From NCBI RefSeq assembly GCF_028640845.1, contig NC_080539.1:302574516-302638515 (forward strand): a stretch of 64,000 nt of DNA, read 5' to 3'. Shown here piece by piece: positions 36,801 through 48,200 of the stretch (position 1 is the first letter of the stretch; the number at the start of each line of letters is the position of its first letter). The DNA is from Ahaetulla prasina (Eukaryota > Chordata > Lepidosauria > Squamata > Colubridae). Both the position numbers and the translations under genes were made by a program. The notes under the pieces are model-generated. The model was given only the letters and a program-made list of their open reading frames with translations, ran no database searches and was not told the origin of the DNA.

Positions 36801-39800
36801 GGCACTTCTACCCTACCTGTACTTGGTACTTAAATCATGTGTCTTCTGGTACTTTACAAGTTTCCTGAAAAGTAAGAAATCATGTTGTCCTTTGATTGAA
36901 TGTGTCAATTTTACCTAAAGATTATATTGAGCTAGCCTTGACTCCTAAGGCAGTAGACACTTATTGCTTCTTGACTAAATGGCTTTCTTGTAAGTGAATT
37001 ATCTTCTTCTGGGATAGTATTAGTACCGTATTATAGTATTAGTACCGTATTATAGTATTAGTACCATATTTTTCAGAGTATAAGACACACCGGAATATAA
37101 GACGCACCTTAGTTTTTGGCAAGGAAAATAAGAAAAAAGCTGATTGGCGGGTGGATCGGCCTCCCAGAATACCCCCATTCAGCTGTTCCCAGAGGTGAAT
37201 TTTAGCAACAGGTTCGTTGGTTGTGAGCTCTGTGCCTTGCTTTTTTTTCAGCCTCTGAAACTTTTTTTCTGCCTCTGAAAGCCTCCAAAACAGAGCTTCA
37301 GAAAAAAAGCATCTGAAACTTCATTTCAGAGGCTTTTTTTCTGAAGCTTTGTTGGAAGGCTTTTTTTCTGAAGCTTCTTTTAAAACCTTTTTTCAGCCTC
37401 TGAAATCTCTGTTTGAGAGGCTGGGTGGGGCTACATTCGGAGTATAAGACGCACTCAGATTTTCACCCTCTTTCTTTGGGGAAAAAGGTGTGTCTTATAT
37501 TCTGAAAAATATAGTATTTCTTGGACTAGACTACACTTCTGGATTTCTTGGTGGTTGGCTATATTAACTAAGTGCAATCCCTGTTTAACTTTGAGGGAAG
37601 AGGGATCAGCCAAGATGACCAAAGTGCTTTTCCCTTGACTTTCACCCAAGCTTATACTTTTTGCTTCAGGTTCATGCTTCATGTTTCCTCATAGTGATAG
37701 TCAATGATAAATAAGAGGCAAAGGGAATACATAATTCTGAAATCTAATCATGCTCAGTGTTCTTGAGCCTTAAATGAGTATAAAATAAGAAATGAAATTG
37801 TATTCATTCTATATCCTGTGCATATTGCATTCAAATGAAGACTCTCCACAATATGTTATTGTATGCCATTTAGCCCCAGTGGGGTCTACGACAACTCACC
37901 ACAGCCAACTTGTCACGGCCAACTCACCATGGCCAACTCGCCCTGGGACAATTCACCACACAGCAACTCCTTGCAGGACAAGAATTACACTAATAGCAAA
38001 GAAATAGTGGTATAGAATCATTAAAGAAAGGATGCCAAAGGAGGGTCAAAATGAAATGAAGGGCCGTGGTAGCTCAGGCTGGTAAGAAGCCTGTTATTAG
38101 AACACAGCAGCCTGCAATTACTGCAGGTTCAAGCCCGGCCCAAGGTTGACTCAGCCTTCCATCCTTTATAAGGTAGGTAAAATGAGGACCCAGATTGTTG
38201 GGAGGGCAATAAGTTGACTTTGTAAATATACAAATAGAATGAGACTATTGCCTTATACACTGTAAGCCGCCCTGAGTTTTCGGAGAAGGGCGGGATATAA
38301 ATGTAAAATAATAAAAAAAAGTGAATGTTAAAAATAAAAAAAATTAAACTATTTTAAATAATTAAATTGAATTGTTGAATTGTCCTGCAGGAAGTTGTCC
38401 TATGGTGAATTGGCCATGGAAAGTTGTCCTGCGGTGGGTTGGCTATAGTGAGTTGGCTATGGTGAATTGGCTGCAGTGAGTTATGCCATTCTAGTATAAA
38501 TGGCCTTTTCAAGAGTCCAGTCAGCTGGACTTGTAATACTCTTTCTGATTTCTGGAAAAAGAAGAAGGATAAGTTTCAGGTGGAAAAAAAAAAGAAGAAA
38601 ATTTTTCTTTCTCCTCCCAAAATGTGTTCAGATTTCAAATCCGTATGCCAGACCTTACTATGTAGTAATGTAAAGTGGAGCTGCTAAACCTCTCCATCAT
38701 TTCCCCATGCCTATTAAGTTTTCCATCCATATTATAGGCAGGAAAGTATGTAAGTATAAAAAATTAATAGCACACTTCTTTATTCTCTTGATCCTAATCT
38801 TCCCATCAAGCTCCTAATTCCTCCTCCTCCCCCTTTATTATTACCTTTCTGTATGATAATATAGCTACAGCTGCAAAGTAATCTTCCTGGGCTCCTAGAA
38901 AGTCAACCTAGAGAAACTACCTACTTCCAGGCAACCTGTCCATCCAACAAACGCTTTGGGTGTTTATTCCCATTTTTCCCCCCCAAAGATTTGATCTGTG
39001 TGAAAGGGAAAAATCATGAGAAAATCCATGAGAAAATCATAAGTGGTTACCACTGGAAGGTATTATCTTTTGTCCTTTCCCTAGTTCTGTGAATGGAGCA
39101 AGGAGTTTGCTCAATATTAATCAACTTGCCTGGATAGCTGCTAGCTAAGTCTTTGGACCATTTCTACTTCCCTGAGGTTTTTTTTTTCCAGGTTATATGT
39201 ATATACAATAATTATGGTGCCTCATGACATTGTAAACAAACAAACAAACAAGCAAACAAAAATCACTATTTTAAATAGGGTAGTTTTATTTTGTTGTCAA
39301 ATTAATAGATTCAGTTATGCAATTGATATTGTAGGAGACCATTCCTAAGAGGTCTGTAAGGGGCGTACATAAGAGCACCTACGTGCCTACCGTTCCTGTC
39401 CTAATGTTCCCTTTGATTGTATCCAATTTCATATAGTTATTATATATATGCTTATATATCGTATAGTTATTTCATGCTTATGCTTATATATACTGCTGTG
39501 ACAAAATAAATAAATAAAAATAAAAATAGAGTCATGTTGGTCTTTGGTAGCCAAAAATCAGGAGGAATCTGGTAGCAGATTAGCAAATTGAAAAAGACTA
39601 ACTCACTTCATTATAGGTATGGCGTGACCACCAAAATGTATGCCTTTTAATAACATTTGTTAGCCTAATAAAGTGGCACCAGCAGTGGTGGGATTCAGCC
39701 AGTTCACACCACTTCGGGAGAACCGGTTGTTAACTTTCTGAGCAGTTTGGCAAACTGGTTGTTGGAAGACATCATTAGGGCAGAGAACCGGTTGTTAAAT

Positions 39801-42800
39801 TACTTGAATTCCACCACTGGGTACCAGACTCCTCCTCATTTCTAACAATTGATAGTAGAGGTCATTACTCTAACTTGGGAATGTATTGTAGTAGATTACT
39901 TATTTTCAGACTTTCTCCATTATGACTGAGTGCTACACCAAGTGATAAGCCTTGTACTGTAAGTACAGAAGATCTATGTCAGGTAAACAAGAACATGGTG
40001 GGTTGAGGGAAGGTGCAGGGATATTGGGGTAAAAGGAAACAGAGAAACCTGTTTGCAGATCTCACCACTACCTCTACCTCACCACCTCTAGTAAGAGTTT
40101 GCCCCAATGAAATATGATTATAAGCTATATAACATGGTATATTATGTTTTCTTGAAGGGTACAAAGGACTTTATCTCCTATGTTTTTCAGTTTCGAGATC
40201 TGAAAGAATAATCCAAACTGGCTCTACTCATCACCAGGTCCAGCTAAATGAAAGTCCTCGCTCCAATTTCTTACCTCTTGGATGGGATTCTTACTCAGAC
40301 TCTTCTGTGTCCCGTCGGTCCCATTCTTATCCAAATGGTGGTGGTAATGATCAAGACTGTAACCATACTCCTCATGGCTGTTGTTCAGATGGTCGCACTG
40401 CTGCAGCAGGTCCCTCTGGCCAAGGTTGCCCACTTGATTCTTGCCATTTGAGCAGGTAGGTCTAGCTCACTGAATGAGCAATTTGCAAGCAAAGCTAATA
40501 TATTGTGTTGCTTTCAACATGTTACTGTTTTTTCCTCCCAGATATGGGTGCTGCCCAGATGGAATATCACGTTCCCAGGGACCTAACCAAGAAGGGTGCA
40601 CACAATACTACAGTGATGTTTACATAAGCAGAAATCCTGTTACTCCCACTCCAACAGTAAGTGAGGCAAACTTCTACACATTCTAGAAGACATGTTGGAA
40701 TATAGTTATTTCCCCTTAGCTATCCCCTATACAATGGCTGCGTTAATCCAGAACCAGCGCTGTTTCCCTGTGTCCTCTTGATAAATCTGATGCTTCCATA
40801 GACATCTGCAAACTGAATTAGGTTCAAAAGTTCATCAGCTCTTCTGCCCCTCCAGATGAAAAGCTAGAGAAGGTTCCTTCCAACTCCACAATTCTACGAT
40901 TTTTCTATTTCAATAGACAATTCCTCCAAGTTCTCGCTAAGATAGAGTAAAATATTATAAAGTGTTTTGCTGTCTTTCACAGGATGTAATGGGTTTTTTC
41001 CGTTCATCACATTAAAGTTAGCAGTGTAGCTTTTTGATATTTTATTCTGTAAATATCATAATGTAACTGAATTATGAATTGTTTCTGAGATTGATTCAGT
41101 TTAATGTGCTACATCACAAACACTGTTGAATGGCATAATCTGAGTAACACCTGGTTTTCTCTAAGACAAGCCAAGTTCTTGCCCAGCAGCTGCCGACAGA
41201 GGAATGCCGAGGTTCTATGTATGGTTGTTGCTATGACAACATTGCCTCTGCTTTAGGACCTCAAGGGGAAGGATGTCCCACAAGACTCAGCCAATGTAAG
41301 TGACATTTGGTTTTTGAAATGTAGCTTCACATTTAGTACTTTCTAGCACAATGGCAGCAACCAATGGAATCATTTTGGTGGTATTTTATATGTACAGGTA
41401 GTCTTGCTTAATGATGGTAATTGTGGCCTCCAGTTCTGTCATCAAACAACACAGTCGTAAAGCACATCACATGATTCTGTTGACTTGTGATGGCAGTTGC
41501 TGTAGTTCCAGTTGCCATTGTAGTTCCAGTTGTCAGGGCCTCTGGTGGCTCAACAGGCTAATGCAGCCTGTTATTAACAGCAACTGCCTGCAATATTGCA
41601 GGTTCAAGTCCCACCAGGCCCAAGGTTGACTCAGCCTTCCATCCTTTATAAGGTAGGTAAAATGAGGACCCAGATTGTTGGGGGGCAATAAGTTGACTTT
41701 GTATATAGAAATGGATGAAGACTATTGCCTGACATAGTGTAAGCCGCCCTGAGTTTTCGGAGAAGGGTGGGATATAAATGCAAATAAAATAAAAATAAAT
41801 AAATAAAAAATAAATTGTCAGGCGAATCTTGTGTAGTCACAGCATACTCTAGTCATGTGATCACCGTGTGCAACTTCCTACTAACTTCACTGTTGAATTT
41901 GCTTGCCAGAAGATGGCAGAGAATGTCAATCACATATGCACTGCAACAGCCACAACTATGAGGAACAGTTGTTAAGTCCCCTCGTTCAGAGCCATCCTAA
42001 CTTTGAATAGTTTGATGAAAAAGTGGTCACTGAATGTGGTCTACTTATGTACTATATAATCAAAAATCTGATTTAAAAAGACCTGTCAGAGTTCAACCTG
42101 AAATATATGAATATATTTATATCTGAATTCTGTTGTTTATATTTCTTGCGTAGAAAAATATTTTGTGCTTTTGTAGTAAGGTTTTGAAGAATTTGTACAT
42201 TCTATGCTCTTCATAAGAAAGACTCACCAATACATTTCTGTTTTGAAATAAAACTTGTTCAGGCTCCTGGATGAAATCACTTGTATTTGTACATATCACA
42301 CAATTCCCTTTTGTGTAGTATTTCCCAACCTTGGCAACTTCCCGGTGTGAGAACTTCAACTCCTAGAATTCTTATTAATGGTAATGCTAGCTGTGGAATT
42401 CTGGGATTTGAAGTCCACAAATCTGGGAACTGCCAAGTTAGGAGTTACTGCTTTAGGGGAAGCAGATTCATGCAGGCATGGGAAAAAGTACAGTATAAGA
42501 AACCAAAGAACTTGATAGAACTTGATAAATAAAAAACATACAAATGTCATTTCTCTTCCGGCTTTTGTTGCTAGCTTATCCTGTGCAGTGTCTGTTACCC
42601 AGTGCCCATGGTTCCTGCACAGATTGGACCATACGCTGGTATTTTGTAAGCGATGTTGGAAAATGCAATCGTTTTTGGTATGGAAGTTGCCATGGGAATA
42701 AGAACAACTTTGCTACTGAAGAAGAATGCATGAAAACCTGCCATGGATCAATGGGAAGAAGCTATGTGAGTCTTCACCATCATGCTGCAAATCCTAATGT

Positions 42801-45200
42801 CCACTCTAGTTCTCAACTGCAAGAAAGGAACACAAAGGTAAAGCCACAACAATTTGGAAGAACTATAACTCATAGAACAGGAAATGAAGGTCATACTGAT
42901 AGGACTTCCTCCAATCAAGATGCCTTACCTGAATCTGAGCAAGGAATTAGCTTGCTAGAAAACCAGCCAGAAAGTTCTCATCACTCAAGAACTCTTGATG
43001 AAATAAAAAGGGACACAGTAGATCATTTGCATGGTTTGAGTGAGACTGTGATTTCCAGACACTCAGAGAAGCAGCTGACTGTGAATGGCCAGACTGCTCA
43101 ACATGAGCCTGAAGAGTGGCGGAGGGAATCTGGAGCAGATGGATTAACACGGAGAAGATTTGGGTATCAAACCCCACCAGAGTCCACTTTTCAATATTCT
43201 CTGAACAGGTATGTATTTGCATTAGCACAGAAATATTGAAGATGTCTTGCTGATTTTTTAGAATCATGCTTCATACAAGTTCCTGTCTAATCCTCTATGC
43301 ATATCCATTTTGGGGGAAACTGCTGCATATCTTTCAGGATCTTCTTGGATGGACCAGAATCTTCTGCAGTAGAGGCAGGCCTAGGACAAAGCATTCGTCT
43401 TCTCTGTAAAACAGACAATTCCCACTTCTCTAGAGTTGAATGGCAGAAAGACGGGCAGCCGATCTCCTATGATAGGTAGGTCTGAGCCCTGGATCCACCC
43501 CCTTACACCCTATGAATGGAACTCTGAGGTCATAGGTTTCACATTTGAAATTTGTCAGTATCTGAACCTACAACCTGTGATCATGTTATGAACTTCAGTG
43601 AGGTTTACATGCGTGTTGCCATTGCTGCATTGCAGATAATCCTAAACTTACAACAGTTGTTTAGTAACTGTTTGACATTACAATAGCACTGAAAAAAGTT
43701 ACTTATGATCATTTTTCACACTTACGACTATTGCAGCACCTCCATGGCCACAAAATTCAGACACTTGGCAACAGTGTCTGGGGTTAATGTGATCCCCTTC
43801 TGGCAAGCAAAGTCAATGGAGAAGACAAGTCAAAGTCAAAGTCAATGGAGAAGACAAGATTCATTTAACAATCGTGTCACTAACTTAACAACTGCAGTGA
43901 TTCACTCAAGAACGGTGGCAAGAAAGATCATAAAATGGAGCAAAACTCACTAAACAAATGTCTTGCTTTAGCAACAGAAATTTTGGGCTTAACTGTGGTC
44001 ATAAATTGAGGACTAACTGTACTTCATTGTCTTCACATAACCAAAAAAAAACAACCTGCCAGTGATTCATCTTTAGCATCACCCGCTTGCTCCCATTCCC
44101 AGAGTAATTACTATTAATATGCATTTGACACCGTCAACTGAATATGTCATTCTATGTCAACTGATTCTGTCAGTGACTGTCACTGAGTTGGTGCGATTTT
44201 CAGTCTCCCATATTTGACAGTCCTTTAATCTTCTTCCCCTGCAGGCATACCTACCAGTCTGACAACTCCCTGGTGGTTAGCCATCTCAGGACTGAGGATG
44301 CTGGCATCTACACGTGCGTAATTTCAAATGGGAGGGTGGAACGCAGGCAGATCGAGCTGCTGATCAAAGGTGATTTTATTCTTTGTTACTCAAAACAGCC
44401 ATGAAGCAAGAAACTGCTTGTCCTGATGTAGCCAGGGGGTCATTCTACAATTCTTTTTTCATCAATGGAAAATGATATCCTTTCCAAATTGCATCAGAGT
44501 ACAAAACCCATGCTATCTTTATCCAGGGGACCGCTTTCTTGCTCTGTGGTTCCAATGCTTGGAAAGCTCTTTTTTTTAAAAAAAAAATTTGTCACAACAT
44601 TATATACAAGCACATATAATGAAAGAAAACAATAGGACATGAAGAGTAGGCACTTTTGTGCACTTATGCACGCCCCTTATAGTCCTCTTAGGAATGGGAT
44701 GAGGTCAATCTCCATCTTATGGGAAACTTAGTATAAGGAAAATCTTCTAGCCAAACAAACCCTGGAAAGAACCATCCCTTTGTCAGCCCCTAAAGATTTC
44801 GGAAAGTTAAATCCTGATGGCTTCTTTGTTCTATTTCTTTGTATAGAAATCCCTCAATCTACTCTCACCCAGGGAAGGAGGCATCAACTTACTCATGATC
44901 AGAATCACCAGCCCAGAGTCTTTGGCACAGGAACTAATGACAGGTGGTCACATGTTTCTTCTCTGCATCCTCAAATAACATACAGGTATATCTTTCAACT
45001 TCCCAAAGCAGCTCATGTTCCACATATTGTGCTGTGTGCTCTTTAGAGATGCATTTGGAAGCTGATCAAACAAGAGCAGGCTATTTAATCATAGTGCTAT
45101 TGTATCTAATCTTAATGCTTAGAAATCAGCCCTGCATTTTCTTTACAGCTACAACATAGAATCTGGAGCAACCCTAACCTAGGTTTTTTTTTAGAAGTTT

Positions 45201-45259
<59 letters not shown>

Positions 45260-48200
45260 CTTTCTTTCTTTCTTGTTGGCCCTGATGATCAGGCAACTGA
45301 AAGAACCTAAGGGACTTAATTTAAGCAACCGTTGATATCAAAGTGTTTTAATGAAATTATTTTATGCCTTAGGGCAGGCAGTTTTCTGTATTTTGCTTGG
45401 CTCCTTGAGGAACCTACCGTTAGAAGGAAACAATCATTAAGAAATTAATTACTGTGTTTAATAAATATTCACTGTAGAAATAAAACTATATCTGCAGGAA
45501 AGAGATTCTAGCAAAACAAGGTCTCTAATACAGACAAGCAGTCATTTAAATAGTTTATTTTCACTGATCCCTGGGCAGTTTTGTAATAAAACTCAGTGGC
45601 CTGCTTGCAGCCCAGGCTCACAAGCATCAGCAGCTCAAAATTGCTTCTTTTGCGTAGGTGGGTATCCTCTCATTAAGTACCATGAGTCACATTCTAGAAT
45701 GTTGCTACACTAAAAAGAGCTAAGAAATGCTGCAGTGAGAGAGATGATGAAATTTAAGGGTTTATCTTTAGCAACTTAGTCTTTTTTAAAAAAAAAAGTG
45801 GCTCAGTATGGCAGTGGGGTTGAGTACATCATTTCAGTGACAAGGTTAACTATCAGGCCACCTTCTGTCAAGAAAGCTACCCAGACAAAAGTGTAAAAAT
45901 GGAATAGGTAATCTACCATTCCCAATTCTAGTCATTGATCTCTGAAGCATCCATCTGTAGCAACCGTCATTATCAAAGGGAGTGGCAGTCATTTGTTTTA
46001 CAATCATCTGCCATACGTATTCAGTTACTTTATTCTTTATTCTTGTTTACAGCATAGGAGTAAACCTCCTAACCTACTGTGTCTGGATTAATAGGCTGGC
46101 GTAGGTCCGCAGGCAGCTGCATGAGTTTGTTGAAATTCCTGCCGAAAGCATCACACACGGCCAGATAAATTATAAGGAGAACATTCTGTTACATGGGATT
46201 CTTGTGGCTAGCAGCATTATCTGGGCCTGTAGCCAAGGGAACAGTTAAGAGGGATGTATTTATACAAACCTACATTTTGTAAAGTGTTAAGAGAGAGTCG
46301 CACACTTGTTGAAGAAGAATCTCTGTAATGGTCCATTTATGTTCAAATCATGATGAAAGGAGAGAACGGCTAAAGTTCAATTACGTAATACAGATGCATT
46401 TAATTTATCAAATTTATACACCATTTTCAGCTTCTTCTGAAAGGAGATAATGTCAGGGTTAATCTAACCTCCAAGAGAAGGAAAAGCAATATTTCCAGCT
46501 TTGCCCTCTCTCCCCCAAGCTTCCTGAAATTGGGAAACAACCAGTTCCTTCTCCTCATAATTGAATTGGTCTGGGCGACTCCATTGGAGAATGCAGATCT
46601 ACAAGAAACTTGGAGCCAAATCATAAATGACTCTCTAGGTTAAAATCAGAACTTTAAATTGCAGCTAAAGATTAATGTGAAGCCAATGTACAGCCAGGAA
46701 TAAGATGTAATATATTCCCATCTACAACTGCTGATGAGCTTTCTGGCTGCTGCATTTTACGCAGTTGAAAATTCTGGATAGCTTCTAAATAGCCATATAA
46801 AGCCTGATACAGTACTCTAGATGTATTATGACGAGGCATGAATCACCTCAGTAAAGCTAGCTTGGTCACAACAGCAAGGCACTGGTAAAGTGGGCACAAC
46901 AGCGCCTGCATTTTCTGTGTCACATGAGGAAAGTACATCTTCCTCCCCCTGTCCTTACCACTTTCTATAGAGGGACGATCGAGAGCATCCTGTCATATGG
47001 TATTACAGTCTGGTTTGGAAGCATTACTGCTTCGGACAGAAAGGCGGTGTAGAGTGGTGAGGATGGCAGAAAAGATTACTGGTAGTTCACTTCCTTCTAC
47101 CCAGGACATAGGACATAAGCGATGCTTGACTAGGATCCACAGTGTGTATGTGTATAGATATATAGTTTCTTTAGAGACCAGGCAACGAAATTTCATTTTT
47201 ATTGTGTGGCACTGTAATCACAGTAAAAATGAAAATAAAGATTATCTTATCTTAAAGTCCTCATGTATCAGATAAGGTTGTAACTAGTGCCACAGCCAGT
47301 GGTGGGTTTCAAATTTTTTTACTAGCGGTTCTGTGGGTGTGGCTTGGTGGGCATGGCATGGCAGGTGTGGCTTGGTGGGCGTGGCAAAAGAAGGATACTG
47401 TAAAGTCTCTATTCCCACCCCACTCCAGGGGAAGGTTACTGCAAAATCCCTATTTGCTCCCCATCAGCTGGGACTTGGGAGGCAGAGAATAGATGGGGGT
47501 GGGGCCAGTCAGAATTTTTACTACCGGTCCTCCGAACTACTCAAAATTTCCACTACCGGTTTTCCAGAACTGATCAGAACTGCTGAAACCCACCTCTGGC
47601 CACAGCCCAAGATGGGCAAAGGCTTATCTAGCCAAGGTTGCCAACTGTTGAACCAGTAGGAATCACAAATCCTTGGACAGACTGTATACTCAGCAGCTTC
47701 TTTGTCGTTCTCCACTTGTGTTCTAGGCCTCACTTCTACCATTTTATGCCCCAGCTATTTTCTCAAAAACCAGGAAGCCACCCAGAGACAGAGAGAAACT
47801 ACTCTGGAATTATTATGCCTTGGGCCAGAGATATCATCTTTTGCCAATGGCAAACCTTACCATTAACAAGGAACTTTTCAGCACTTGCTGAAAAGAGTGG
47901 TTAAAATGTAAGAAGGAATTCTTATCCTTTCTTAAAAACATTTAATGCATCTACTTTGCAGGTTAAAAATGTATAAGAATGAGCCTTCAGTAGTTGATGG
48001 TAGCATTGGCGAACAAGTCAGACTGCCTTGTCGTGTAGAGGCTTCCCCCTCCTTAACCATTGAATGGCAGAAAGACGGCCGTCCTATTTCATCTGTCAGG
48101 TAAATCGTATCTTTGACAATATTACTCTCTCATTTTGTTGTCTTTCTACTAAGTGTGCAAAAGTCCAATGACTCCAATGAACTAGGTAAATTAAGTGTCT

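Noticed and set aside
42575..43208. Kunitz ORF as a stand-alone venom-type inhibitor gene
   Set aside because: No own signal peptide or start codon fits; splice sites and phases join it to papilin exons on both sides, and the sequence matches the papilin Kunitz domain context.
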